Positions 37,063-45,851 of a stretch of 64,000 nucleotides of DNA are shown piece by piece. The position numbers were made by a program, and so were the translations under genes. Source of the stretch: Bacteriovorax stolpii. Its GTDB lineage: Bacteria; Bdellovibrionota; Bacteriovoracia; Bacteriovoracales; Bacteriovoracaceae. Every line of letters starts with the position of its first letter. Within the stretch, counting starts at the first letter, position 1. The stretch is taken from positions 1 to 64,000 of the forward strand of contig CAMCYI010000001.1 in assembly GCA_945883845.1 (NCBI GenBank). The letters run 5' to 3'. The notes under the pieces are model-generated. The model did not search any database. It had not been told where the DNA came from and saw nothing but the letters and a program-made list of their open reading frames with translations.

Positions 37063-38001
37063 ATGAAAAACGTCACACTCTTTGCTTCACTCTTTCTTCT
37101 ATCACTTCTTGTGGGGTGTTCTGAAAGTAGCAAAACAACGAGCAAGAATAATACAGGTAGCGGAAGCGGATTAAGTACCAATTGTAACGGTCAGGCCTTC
37201 TGGCAGATGGCCGGTTGTGGTGGCTACTGTCAAAACAATCCAACTCACGTTTCATGTAATGGAACAACAACCGGTACAACAACGGGAACGACGACTGGTT
37301 CAACAACTGGTTCAACGGGTGGTGGTTCATACGGAACAGTCGTGAACAACGACTGGCAAGGCAGATACTATGTAGCATCTTCTGGAGCAGCAAATAATCC
37401 AGTGAAACCAACGATCCCGGCATCAGATTCAAACTGTGGAACCACTGGTTCAGGTTTCGGCCTGAGAAAAGGGACTATCACGATGGCGTTTGGTAACATG
37501 TACGCGCCGGATATCGGTATTCCTTCTGAGTACTCAAGCATCATGAGTTCATTCTTCCTGAATACATCAGAGGCCAAAGGTTTCTATGATTCAGATGCTG
37601 TATTGAAACTTCGTTTCGTGGCCCGTCCTCAGCCAGCAACAACTTCAGGAATTAAGTATTGTTTCGATCGCAGAACAGGATTTGGTTCAGGTGTGTATTA
37701 CGGTTATACTCAGCTCTCATTTAACGTCGCTCTGAAAGGTGTGAAGCCTGACGGAACTCTTGATCCAACATTCAGAGATGTGAAGTCAGTAACGACGAAC
37801 CTCAATTCGTGTTCTACTGCAGTTGATTTCAGTAACTCGACAGCACGCACTCTCTTCCCAGATGGTGTGGTAGCAGTGGTATACAACGTTCAATCAAACC
37901 AGGGTTGTTCATACTACCCGTGTTCTGCCATGGCGGCAGCGACAACGACATGCTGGAAGATGGATGTGGAAGCAGCGGTTGATGGAACTGTAGGGTTCTA
38001 A
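37063..38001 (+). CDS. Thr/Gly-repeat lipoprotein
   Basis: About 312 residues. The lipobox is LVGCSE (Cys at about residue 19), then a Cys-containing segment (GCGGYCQNN) and a Gly/Thr/Ser repeat stretch of the GTTT kind. A globular part of about 210 residues follows, with several Cys and many aromatic residues. The start is the ATG at 37063 with AAAGG upstream; the longer frame starts at a GTG without a site. Exported and probably surface or outer-membrane anchored. Family unknown. Confidence 0.7.
   Translation: MKNVTLFASLFLLSLLVGCSESSKTTSKNNTGSGSGLSTNCNGQAFWQMAGCGGYCQNNPTHVSCNGTTTGTTTGTTTGSTTGSTGGGSYGTVVNNDWQGRYYVASSGAANNPVKPTIPASDSNCGTTGSGFGLRKGTITMAFGNMYAPDIGIPSEYSSIMSSFFLNTSEAKGFYDSDAVLKLRFVARPQPATTSGIKYCFDRRTGFGSGVYYGYTQLSFNVALKGVKPDGTLDPTFRDVKSVTTNLNSCSTAVDFSNSTARTLFPDGVVAVVYNVQSNQGCSYYPCSAMAAATTTCWKMDVEAAVDGTVGF
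37264..37330. repeat. Thr/Gly coding repeat
   Basis: A run of 9- to 15-base imperfect repeats (ACAACNGG, ACTGGTTCAACA) inside the lipoprotein gene at 37063. They encode GTTT/GSTT units and act as a flexible linker that could vary in length. Confidence 0.7.
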
Positions 38002-38007
38002 GAAACG

Positions 38008-38955
38008 TCAGCTCATCATATCGAGAACAACATCCGCGAGATTTTTCTTCAGCGCAAAACTCACTTCTACAAGTAGTCCCGGGCACGTGATGTTCACTTC
38101 GGTGACCGCGTCCCCGAGAATATCAAATGCAACCCAATCAACTTTATAAGCGGCCAGTTCTTTCACGATCGCTTCGCAACGTGATCGGGCGAGTGATGAC
38201 AGGGGTTCAGCGTGGAAAGTCGCACCTTGGGCAATATTCGATAGGAATTCGCCGTCTTTAGGGGTCTTGAGGATCGTCCCGATTTCTTTTTCTTTGAAGT
38301 AGAGAGAACGGATCTCCCCGCTCAGTACGGCCTCGACGAATGGCTGTACGATCACCGGACCGTTCAGTTCTTTTACTTTTTCTTCAAACCGTTTTTCCCA
38401 TCCCGTGAGTGGAAATTTCTCCACACCTATTCCGCTGTAGAGATCCATAGGTTTAATGATCAGTGCCGTGGTTGTTTTCTTATCCAGATTCTGAACGAAC
38501 TGCTGGGCAAGCTTCAGGTTCTGACCGACGAAGCTTGCGACCGATCCCTCTTTTCTGTAAGCATAAAGCTTTTCGTTAAATTGCATGATCCCGCGTGGAT
38601 CATTCACAACCTGAATCCCCATCGCAACGAGATTATCCAGCATCCAGAGAATGCGAAGGTAGCGACTATCAAAAGGCGGGTCCAGTCTCATGTGAATGAC
38701 GTCAGTTGTGTTGAGCTCAATGACTTTGGATCCGGTCGTTTCAAAACTACTCATGTAAATCTGGTCGTCTTTAAGCGTTCCCTTAAAAGAATGAACCGTC
38801 AGCTTCTGCTGGCCCTGGTTATGAACTGCAAAATCATCTTCAAAAAAAACATAAGCTTCGATACCCCTTCTCTGCATGGCGAGGGCGAGCATCATCGACG
38901 AATCTTTTTTAATGTTCAGCTTATGAATGGGATCAATCAGGAGCAGGTGACGCAT
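38008..38955 (-). CDS. gshB: Glutathione synthetase-like ATP-grasp enzyme
   Basis: A 315-residue ATP-grasp protein of the prokaryotic GshB type. Motifs are MRLDPPFDSRYL, VVNDPRGIMQFNEK, KPMDLYSGIGV, QPFVEAVLSGEIRSLYF and VNITCPGL. The usual Gly-rich ATP loop and the C-terminal VNVTSPG are slightly altered. It joins gamma-Glu-Cys and Gly to make glutathione, or a related ligation. It follows the aminopeptidase gene with a single base between. No gshA lies in this window, so the pathway is incomplete here. Confidence 0.87.
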   Translation of the reverse strand: MRHLLLIDPIHKLNIKKDSSMMLALAMQRRGIEAYVFFEDDFAVHNQGQQKLTVHSFKGTLKDDQIYMSSFETTGSKVIELNTTDVIHMRLDPPFDSRYLRILWMLDNLVAMGIQVVNDPRGIMQFNEKLYAYRKEGSVASFVGQNLKLAQQFVQNLDKKTTTALIIKPMDLYSGIGVEKFPLTGWEKRFEEKVKELNGPVIVQPFVEAVLSGEIRSLYFKEKEIGTILKTPKDGEFLSNIAQGATFHAEPLSSLARSRCEAIVKELAAYKVDWVAFDILGDAVTEVNITCPGLLVEVSFALKKNLADVVLDMMS

Positions 38956-38956
38956 A

Positions 38957-40006
38957 TTAAACCTTTGCTTTCAAAAATTCCGTAAACGATTCGATTTTTT
39001 TCTGCTTCTTAAACACTTTGTATTCTTTCCGAAGCCAGCTCAGATATTCTTTGAGTCCGAGGCCCTTGGCATCTTTAAGTTTCTTTAAGAAATCCTGATC
39101 CTCTTCGTAAGTGAGGAAGGCCGCAAAGCTCGCCTGGTTCCAGTTCTCTTTCAATTCGCAGTCTTTGCTCTCGAGTTCCAACTTCTCACATAAGTGACGA
39201 AGGTCGGGCTTGAAAATCTCTTTCACAAAACGCTCGGTCATTTCATCCGCTTTCTCGTTGGTGATAAAGCCACCGAGTTTTGCAAATTCTGTCTGAAGAA
39301 TGCCGATCAGTTCAACCACGCGGTTAGAGATGACCTTCTTTCGCTCTTCTTTCTTGATATAATTCTCAAGCTCTTCGCGATTTTTGAAGTACTCCTTCAG
39401 GAGTTCAAAGCCGTAAAGATTGGCCAGGTTCTCGTTGAGATCAACTTCATCAGTGACAAAGAAGATGGTGTGAAAGAGTTCGTGAAAAATAAGTTCGGCC
39501 AGCTCAACATCGTCGTATTCAAAAAAAGAAGAAAGGATTCTATCTTCAAGGATGCCCAAAGTTGAGTAGGCGTAAACAGGACGAACCCACGTCACTAAGT
39601 TTTCTTTCTTCTCCAGGTCGTGAGCAAAGTCTTTTGCATTCTGAAGCCTGAAGAATCCGATGTAAGGAAAGGCACCCATGATCGGGAACTCGAATTCGTG
39701 GGCCTCAATTTTTGTATGGGGAGATGCAATGACAAGGTAAGATACTGCTTCATCTTCGAGCATCGTCGTCTTAGTGTAGATCGCCGTGCTCTTCTCGCTG
39801 AAGTAGTGATAGAAAAATTTCTTATACTCTCCAACAAGCAATATCTTGTGCTTTTTATTGTCAGCGACATCCGGATCTTTCAGCAGCTTTTCATTATCCA
39901 CAGCACGCCACTGAATTTTCGCCTGGCCTATCCCCTGCTCAGTCAAGTAGCCAAGCATGCCGCAGCCTGAGCACAACAGAAGGATGAAAAGGAGATGAAG
40001 CTTCAT
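38957..40006 (-). CDS. Predicted aminopeptidase (COG4324-like) with lipobox
   Basis: About 349 residues. The N-terminal signal has a lipobox-like CSGCGMLGY, and GYLTEQGIGQAKIQWRA is typical of this family. The zinc-binding motif HELFHTIFF (near residue 180) with the downstream NENLANLYG fits a metallo-aminopeptidase. No structure-based function has been shown that I know. The start at 40006 (10 bases after the DUF454 stop) replaces a longer frame. It is between DUF454 and gshB in one strand run. Confidence 0.8.
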   Translation of the reverse strand: MKLHLLFILLLCSGCGMLGYLTEQGIGQAKIQWRAVDNEKLLKDPDVADNKKHKILLVGEYKKFFYHYFSEKSTAIYTKTTMLEDEAVSYLVIASPHTKIEAHEFEFPIMGAFPYIGFFRLQNAKDFAHDLEKKENLVTWVRPVYAYSTLGILEDRILSSFFEYDDVELAELIFHELFHTIFFVTDEVDLNENLANLYGFELLKEYFKNREELENYIKKEERKKVISNRVVELIGILQTEFAKLGGFITNEKADEMTERFVKEIFKPDLRHLCEKLELESKDCELKENWNQASFAAFLTYEEDQDFLKKLKDAKGLGLKEYLSWLRKEYKVFKKQKKIESFTEFLKAKV

Positions 40007-40016
40007 GTTGGTAAGT

Positions 40017-40373
40017 TTAGCGACTTTTGCGAGTGAGAACAAAGACATTTACGCTCAAAAGGAGGATGGTCAGGATTATTTTGAGAAATTCATGAACCGG
40101 GGCCTTGATCCAGATCATCGTGAAAGAAAAGATGATCATTGTGGTGCAGAGAATCTTCGCCCGGATGTTGATGACTTTCCGTTCATCCCAGTCGCGAATG
40201 GCCTCACCGGCATAAGGAAGCTGCAGGAGCCAGCGATGGAAGCGTGGTGACGAGTGCGAAAATAGGAACGCAGACAGGATAAGAAACGGCGTCGTTGGAA
40301 GTACCGGTAAAAATGCGCCGATGACTCCCAGACTAAAGCTTATCCACCCTGAGATGAATATGAACCATTTCAC
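40017..40373 (-). CDS. DUF454 (YbaN-type) membrane protein
   Basis: A 118-residue integral membrane protein. An N-terminal membrane hairpin (FISGWISFSLGVIGAFLPVL, then PTTPFLILSAF) and a C-terminal pair of hydrophobic segments flank a loop with FHRWLLQLPYAGEAIRDW, as in YbaN-family proteins. Function unknown. Its start overlaps the miaB stop by 4 bases. Confidence 0.85.
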   Translation of the reverse strand: MKWFIFISGWISFSLGVIGAFLPVLPTTPFLILSAFLFSHSSPRFHRWLLQLPYAGEAIRDWDERKVINIRAKILCTTMIIFSFTMIWIKAPVHEFLKIILTILLLSVNVFVLTRKSR

Positions 40374-41803
40374 TGAAGATTTTTTCCGAGGTCGCGGATG
40401 AGCTTACCTTGCGTTGATAAAGCAGTGGCCGACGTGATCTCCACATCCACCCAATGCCATTGGTAATCACTCTCCGGAGTCTGTGGCTCGAAGTGCACGA
40501 GCCGCATGCACGATGTCCTTCCTGTCCACTTCGTCACTCCTTTGCTGAGTCCCTTCTCTTCCACCAGCACTCGATAAGTTTTTCCAATCATTCCGTTTCT
40601 GATAGCGGCCTGTATGGTCAACTGCTTGTCCATAACTTCACGGAGGCGACGCCCGCGAATGTCATCAGTGAGAACGTCACTCATGCGCGCTGACTTAGTG
40701 CCCTTGCGGGACGAATATGCATAGGCGTAGATGTTATCGAACTGAGCAAGATCGAGAAGCTTCAGGGTGTCCTTATGCTCTTCTTCAGTTTCATTCGGAA
40801 ATCCAGCAATGATGTCACTTGTGATCACAATATTAGGATTTGCTTTTCTCATTTTCTCGAGAAGAGAAAGATAATGATCGACTGTGTATTCGCGAAGCAT
40901 GCGCTGAAGGACAGTGTTCGATCCACTCTGCACCGGAAGGTGAAGGTTGTTGGCGAGCTTCTTCGCAACTCGATGAGCTTCAACGAGTTCATCAGTGACA
41001 TCGTATGGGTGAGACGTGGTGTAACGAAGAAGGTTCAGGCCATTGATCTGATCGAGCTCCATAATGAGCTGGCCCAGTGATTCGCTGTTGTCTTTTCCGA
41101 AAGAGTTTACGTTCTGCCCGAGAAGCATGACTTCCTGAATGCCGGAATATTCAACCAGGCGACGAACGTCTTTAACGACTTCAGCAAGACGACGCGATTT
41201 CTCACGTCCACGCGTGAAAGGAACAATACAATACGAGCAGAACTTATCGCAGCCTTTGATGATGTTCACAAATGCCTGTGGAGTTCCCTGCGTGATCTTT
41301 GTTTCAATCGAATAATTTTCAGAACGATCCCAGGAAGTCACAGCGAACTTAGTCTCACCTGCATACGCGCGGTAAACCATCTCACCGATGTTATCGATCA
41401 CATCCGTACCGAATGCAAAATCGAGCTGCTTATATTTTGAAAGAAGTTCTTTGCCTTCAGTCTGAGCAATACATCCACCGGCCGCTACGATAACTTTCTT
41501 CGCTGGAGCTGGAACGACGACACCTGGGACGTGTCTTTTCGGAATTCCTTTCAGCTTCTGAGTTTCACCCAGATGCGAATAGAATTTCTGGTTCGCGAGA
41601 TCGCGAACAGCACACGTATTAAAGATCACAAGATCAGCATCGTTCTGTTCTTCGGTCTTCGTAAAATTCATACCTGAGAGATGGGACATGATCCGTTCGG
41701 AATCATGATAGTTCATTTGGCAGCCGTAAGTTTTCATCCACACTTTACGTGGCGGAAACTCGAGCTCGCCGACTTTGACGGTCGCGGGAGTTGTTTCTTG
41801 CAT
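40370..41803 (-). CDS. miaB: tRNA (i6A37) methylthiotransferase
   Basis: A 477-residue radical SAM enzyme with two [4Fe-4S] clusters. The N-terminal cluster uses Cys in KTYGCQMN and FNTCAVR and a Cys in GGCIAQ. The radical SAM cluster is in GCDKFCSYCIVPFTRG. A C-terminal TRAM domain binds tRNA. It adds a methylthio group to i6A37 of tRNAs reading UNN codons. It opens a run with DUF454, aminopeptidase and gshB. Confidence 0.96.
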   Translation of the reverse strand: MQETTPATVKVGELEFPPRKVWMKTYGCQMNYHDSERIMSHLSGMNFTKTEEQNDADLVIFNTCAVRDLANQKFYSHLGETQKLKGIPKRHVPGVVVPAPAKKVIVAAGGCIAQTEGKELLSKYKQLDFAFGTDVIDNIGEMVYRAYAGETKFAVTSWDRSENYSIETKITQGTPQAFVNIIKGCDKFCSYCIVPFTRGREKSRRLAEVVKDVRRLVEYSGIQEVMLLGQNVNSFGKDNSESLGQLIMELDQINGLNLLRYTTSHPYDVTDELVEAHRVAKKLANNLHLPVQSGSNTVLQRMLREYTVDHYLSLLEKMRKANPNIVITSDIIAGFPNETEEEHKDTLKLLDLAQFDNIYAYAYSSRKGTKSARMSDVLTDDIRGRRLREVMDKQLTIQAAIRNGMIGKTYRVLVEEKGLSKGVTKWTGRTSCMRLVHFEPQTPESDYQWHWVDVEITSATALSTQGKLIRDLGKNLQ

Positions 41804-41894
41804 AGGCCCTCAAAACATTAGTTATTCAGTCTAAGACTGAAGGCTGTTAAAATTTGCTGCAATATAGCAATGCGTTTGGTTTTTTGTAAAGAAC

Positions 41895-42512
41895 TTAGAC
41901 CGGCGGAGTGAGGTAAGTTTCGAGTTGCAGGGCGACGTAGAAAGTGAGGTTGAAGAGAAAATGGAGCGCCATCGGGGCAAAGACTGAATGGAAACGCAGA
42001 AGGGCCTGGCCACAAATGAGACCAAGGACAAACGTATAGAAGACCTGGAAGCCAATGAAAGGAACGTATTCAACAGGCAACACAGAGAGTCCGATCAAAT
42101 GAGAGAACGCGAAAATCGCCGCAACCAGCATCGATGTTACATACTTCCCACCAACACTGCTCACTAGTACTCGCTGAAATGTCTGACGGAAAACGAGTTC
42201 TTCCAGAATCGGAGCGAAGAAAAGCATATGCCATTCGAGGTTATGAACGAGTCGAAAAGGCGTTTCGATTTCCATGTACCAGATGCACAGGATGGATGCG
42301 AGTGCCAGACCCAGGACTTCGCCTACGGCCTTCCATGTCTGCTTTGTGATGATCCATTTGAACTTCCACGGCAAGCGGTAGAAAAAAGAAACACCAAGGG
42401 CAAAGAGAAGATCGAAAATATAAGAAAAAGAAATATCAGACGGCAGTTTGTTCCAGGGCAGGCCCCAGGAAAATGCGAAATAAACAATGACGAGGACTAA
42501 AAAACTAATCAA
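41895..42512 (-). CDS. CPBP-family intramembrane metalloprotease
   Basis: A 205-residue membrane protein with about six hydrophobic segments and the catalytic motif EELVFRQTFQR (the EExxxR motif), plus FAFSHLIGLS and the C-terminal HFLFNLTFY region with conserved His and Asn. Members include prenyl-protein proteases (Abi/CAAX type). It is the last gene of a four-gene cassette with 4-base overlaps. Confidence 0.83.
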   Translation of the reverse strand: MISFLVLVIVYFAFSWGLPWNKLPSDISFSYIFDLLFALGVSFFYRLPWKFKWIITKQTWKAVGEVLGLALASILCIWYMEIETPFRLVHNLEWHMLFFAPILEELVFRQTFQRVLVSSVGGKYVTSMLVAAIFAFSHLIGLSVLPVEYVPFIGFQVFYTFVLGLICGQALLRFHSVFAPMALHFLFNLTFYVALQLETYLTPPV

Positions 42513-43225
42513 GGAACTTCCCCTGCTTCCGCAATACGATGCAATAGCTTCACTATTTCATCATAAAACTGAGGTTTTGTAACTTTGATTATTTGCTGGA
42601 AGCTTGGAATCTTAGACTCTCCGTGACCCTTATTTTTGTCATCGAAGATCAACACTCGCAGCGTCTGATCAGCATTCAGATAATAAAAAATATCCAGGTT
42701 GAAAATGATCACTCGTATTACCCGCTCGCCCGTCTGCGGTTCAATGCCGGAGAAAAAAGCTCCGGTCAATATGAGGCCTGATTTGTTCTTCATATCGTCG
42801 AGTGCGCGCACGACCATTCCAAAGCTTGCCTGCACCCACTGAAGATATTTAAATTCATTTTGCATGTCGATCGTCGTGACGCCGGAAACTGGAAGTAACA
42901 TGAATTCGCGATTTTTTTCCAAAGTAATTTTTAACGAAGAATGCATGACGAGGTTCATGAGTTGCTTGAGTTCAACATTCCCTGAAACATCCTGATGCAA
43001 AGAGAGTCTGCTGTTCTTGTAAAAATCTACCACTTCAAGACTGTTCTTCTGCCACTCTACGATGGTTTTCTCACGGCTGGAGTTCAGTTCAACGACCCAT
43101 CGCCTGTCGTCAGCTTTTTTACAATCGAAGTTCCACGTCACAATACTCCAGTCCGAATCATGGGGATTAATACTGAGGAAATATTTTTTCGGATCTTTGC
43201 CGAGAAGTCTGTTCCAGAAACTCAT
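42509..43225 (-). CDS. Hypothetical protein, 238 residues
   Basis: A cytoplasmic protein, mostly mixed alpha/beta, with no motif I recognise. It begins MSFWNRLLGKDPKKYF, and features IFNLDIFYYLNADQTLRVLI in its C-terminal half. It is tightly coupled to the genes on either side (ATGA overlaps at both ends), so it likely works with the LOG and CPBP products, but no function can be stated. Confidence 0.65.
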   Translation of the reverse strand: MSFWNRLLGKDPKKYFLSINPHDSDWSIVTWNFDCKKADDRRWVVELNSSREKTIVEWQKNSLEVVDFYKNSRLSLHQDVSGNVELKQLMNLVMHSSLKITLEKNREFMLLPVSGVTTIDMQNEFKYLQWVQASFGMVVRALDDMKNKSGLILTGAFFSGIEPQTGERVIRVIIFNLDIFYYLNADQTLRVLIFDDKNKGHGESKIPSFQQIIKVTKPQFYDEIVKLLHRIAEAGEVP

Positions 43226-43767
43226 GAAAGTTTGCCGTCACTGAGAAAATTCCACACTTCATCCCAGTCCCGGGATGAATACAAAAGTGCGCGGTGGGCC
43301 GGTGAAATGAGCCCATTATCAACTGCATGATCAATGAACTTGAGGAGGTGATCAAAGTAGCCATTGATGTTCATGATGGCGATGGGTTTGTTATGAATTC
43401 CGAGCTGACGCCAGGTCAGGATTTCAAAAAGCTCATCGAGGGTCCCCATTCCTCCTGGGAAAATCAGGAACGCATCTGAGAGGCCGTACATCATCTGTTT
43501 GCGCTCGTGCATGTCTTTCACGACGAGAAGTTCAGTCAGGCCCGCGTGCGCTACTTCTTTTTTCATCAGCTGTAGCGGAATTACACCTGTGACTTTTCCG
43601 CCGAGACTCATAAGTTCGTTCGCAAGGTTTCCCATGACACCAATCGCGGCACCACCATACACAAGTTCTATATTGTGCTTGGAAAAAGTCTGCATGACTT
43701 TCTTAACGTCAGTGTTGACTTGCGAATCACGGCTTTCAGAAGCGCCACAAAAAATACATATCTTCAT
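43222..43767 (-). CDS. LOG-family protein (nucleoside 5'-monophosphate phosphoribohydrolase)
   Basis: A 181-residue Rossmann-fold protein. Key motifs are CIFCGASE at the N terminus, LVYGGAAIGVMG, RKQMMYGLSDAFLIFPGG and PGGMGTLDELFE (the family PGGxGTxxE motif). Members in plants and bacteria cut ribose-5-phosphate from a modified or free AMP, as in cytokinin activation. Second in a cassette of four overlapping genes. Confidence 0.87.
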   Translation of the reverse strand: MKICIFCGASESRDSQVNTDVKKVMQTFSKHNIELVYGGAAIGVMGNLANELMSLGGKVTGVIPLQLMKKEVAHAGLTELLVVKDMHERKQMMYGLSDAFLIFPGGMGTLDELFEILTWRQLGIHNKPIAIMNINGYFDHLLKFIDHAVDNGLISPAHRALLYSSRDWDEVWNFLSDGKLS

Positions 43768-44327
43768 TTGCGTAATCCTTTCAGATAAAACCTGAGGATC
43801 AACATCTCAACCACCATGAATATGCCAAATGCGAGATAAAATCCTCCGGTCTTCCAGAAGAGCCAGGTCGCTGTTGTTTCATGGAGAGCAATGTGTGCCA
43901 TCCAGATGGAGAAACCAATCAGGAAGAGGCACATATGCCATTCGAGCTTTTTATAGGCCTCTGGTGGAAGGGGAACTTTTTGATTCATGTCTTTTAACAT
44001 GTCGAGCATGATCGAATGTCCCTGATATTTTTTGAACATAAGAAATCCAGAGATGCAAACTCCCGTCAGTGTTGGCTGCAGCTTGAACCAGATTCCTTCG
44101 CGGGCAATCAGCGAGATCACTCCGAGGCCGACAACAAGGGCAATGTTGAGTTTTGAAAGTGTATGGACATGGCCTGTGAATTTTTTCTCAAGGATCATTT
44201 CAAGCACACCCAGAACAATCCCTCCGATCAGGGCCACTTCCAGGGTGAAGTAAGTTTCAAGCAGCCAGTACGCGACAGCAGGAATAAATGAGAGAAGAAA
44301 ATACGGAGCAGAGGACGACTTATTCAT
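43764..44327 (-). CDS. YciB/IspA-like septation-type membrane protein
   Basis: A 187-residue membrane protein with four to five hydrophobic segments. The pattern AYWLLETYFTLEVALIGGIV and WFKLQPTLTGVCISGF, and the later KKLEWHMCLFLIG, follows YciB, an inner-membrane protein linked to cell-envelope synthesis and division. First gene of the cassette; its end overlaps the LOG gene by 4 bases. Confidence 0.78.
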   Translation of the reverse strand: MNKSSSAPYFLLSFIPAVAYWLLETYFTLEVALIGGIVLGVLEMILEKKFTGHVHTLSKLNIALVVGLGVISLIAREGIWFKLQPTLTGVCISGFLMFKKYQGHSIMLDMLKDMNQKVPLPPEAYKKLEWHMCLFLIGFSIWMAHIALHETTATWLFWKTGGFYLAFGIFMVVEMLILRFYLKGLRK

Positions 44328-44336
44328 GAAGCCAGT

Positions 44337-45275
44337 TTAGGCCACATTCTTCAGTTTTTCCTCACAATAAGTGAGATATTCCTCTTTGAACTTGAGAGGA
44401 TCAAGAATCTCAGCATGTTTTCCAAGCGAGATAATCCATTCATACAGGGCATCACAAGGTTCTACATAGGCCGCCCAGATCAGATCGCCATTGGGATTGC
44501 TGATCATGCAGGGTTTACCAAGGAAGTGATGATGCGGGAAAAGATTTACCGCAACGGGATCGTGGATCTTAAGAATAAGTCTCGCCTCTTTTTCATTCAT
44601 TGAGCGGATGGCCGCGATGAACTCTTCGATTTCAAACTCTGTCATCTTAGGTTGACTCGTACAAATAAGTGGCTCAACTTTGATTATCATTTTCATTGGA
44701 AGAACCATCAAACAATGATCTTGCCCGTCTTCTGCAATCAGTGAAAGCTCTCCTTCAAGATGCAGGACTTTACAGGGAAATACAGAAAGCGTTTTCTGGT
44801 CTGCGGTCTTTAACTGAACCAGTTTTTTCTCCTGGATCACGTTCTCAAGAATACTCACGTAGTTTTGCTCTTTCTCTGAAAGTTCTTCGCCCCAGTTGTC
44901 GAGTTTGCCCATGATTCTCATCAGAGTTCTGACCGGAGCGTTTTCCAGAATTTTTCGTTTCAGTGATTGAATAGCTGGTGAAGAAGTTTTGCGGTGGTGA
45001 CCCAGGATCTGATGAAGTTCAGTCCATTCATCCGGGCTCAGAGGAAGTACGTATTGGATGGCCTCTGCATTGATATCGACAAAGTGCTCTTCATCCTGGA
45101 AATAAACCTCTACTCCGCCACCTGCAGGAAAGGCCTGACGAATAAAGCTCAGGGCATCTGTTTCGTTAAGACCCATTTCGAAGGAGAGGTCCTTCAATTT
45201 CATGGTTCCTTTCTTATGGCCCAAAACCATAAGTTTTTTCCACATATCAGACTCTTGCATAGCAGATTTCTTCAT
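44337..45275 (-). CDS. WYL-domain transcriptional regulator
   Basis: A 312-residue protein. The N-terminal part (MWKKLMVLGHKKGTMKLKDL, then SFEMGLNETDALSFI) is a winged-helix-like domain. The centre resembles a WYL domain (LHLEGELSLIAEDGQDH) and the C terminus the typical YEWIISLGKHAEILDP. WYL proteins sense nucleic acid or other ligands and repress or activate DNA-repair or phage-defence genes. The usual WYL residues are not preserved, so ligand binding is unclear. GAGG precedes the ATG. Confidence 0.72.
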   Translation of the reverse strand: MKKSAMQESDMWKKLMVLGHKKGTMKLKDLSFEMGLNETDALSFIRQAFPAGGGVEVYFQDEEHFVDINAEAIQYVLPLSPDEWTELHQILGHHRKTSSPAIQSLKRKILENAPVRTLMRIMGKLDNWGEELSEKEQNYVSILENVIQEKKLVQLKTADQKTLSVFPCKVLHLEGELSLIAEDGQDHCLMVLPMKMIIKVEPLICTSQPKMTEFEIEEFIAAIRSMNEKEARLILKIHDPVAVNLFPHHHFLGKPCMISNPNGDLIWAAYVEPCDALYEWIISLGKHAEILDPLKFKEEYLTYCEEKLKNVA

Positions 45276-45362
45276 TCAATAACCTCTTTCTTGACTAAAC
45301 TCATCGGCTACTTCGCGGAAGTCTTTAGTGCATTTTTCAGTAATTCACCGGATAATGTGGTT

Positions 45363-45851
45363 ATGTTGTGGAATTCTTTGACTAAAAATCCTGTCCTGAC
45401 CGCTGGAATAATCATGTTTGGGTTGTTCATGTATCAGGTCGCCAAGAATGAAAAGTGGGGTATCTTCTATAATGAGAAGTTCTCCACTACGTCCTGCAGG
45501 GGTGCTCTGATTCGCATTGAGAAGAAGATTCCAGCGAACTGGCGCGCGACGTGTGAGGGCAATAACCTCGCTGTGGAAATCAAAGAACTCGCGATTCCCG
45601 AGAAGGCACCGAATCTCAGGGCCCTCATGTATCGCCAACTCGCTAATCACATGAGCTACGTCGCAAAGATGTCGGAACCGGACATCCTCGCCAAAGTTTT
45701 GTTCGTGAGATTTAAGATCATGCATCCGGAAATGGAAGTGAACGCTGTGACGGAAGGTCAGTACATAGTGAAACTTGTAACGCTAGAAAGCCCCGAACAT
45801 ATCATGGCTCATCTGAAGAGCACTGTTCATGTCAAAGAAACGGCCAAATAA
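45363..45851 (+). CDS. Hypothetical membrane-anchored protein, about 162 residues
   Basis: A hydrophobic segment near the start (VLTAGIIMFGLFMYQVAK) anchors a soluble domain with Cys, Arg and Trp (PANWRATCEG, RQLANHMSYVAKM). Upstream in the same frame the sequence is the other strand of the WYL gene and is rejected. The ATG at 45363 is my choice, but no clear ribosome site is seen. The last 69 bases overlap the convergent RluA-type gene, so part of the C terminus is encoded in a double-used stretch. Real but unassigned. Confidence 0.55.
   Translation: MLWNSLTKNPVLTAGIIMFGLFMYQVAKNEKWGIFYNEKFSTTSCRGALIRIEKKIPANWRATCEGNNLAVEIKELAIPEKAPNLRALMYRQLANHMSYVAKMSEPDILAKVLFVRFKIMHPEMEVNAVTEGQYIVKLVTLESPEHIMAHLKSTVHVKETAK

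Noticed and set aside
37264..37330. CRISPR-like or satellite repeat
   Set aside because: The short repeats lie in frame in a lipoprotein gene and encode a Gly/Thr linker; no spacers of equal length.
44994..45362. N-terminal 123 residues of the plus-strand frame starting at 44994
   Set aside because: This part is the opposite strand of the WYL regulator gene. Only the part from 45363 has a hydrophobic anchor and is kept.
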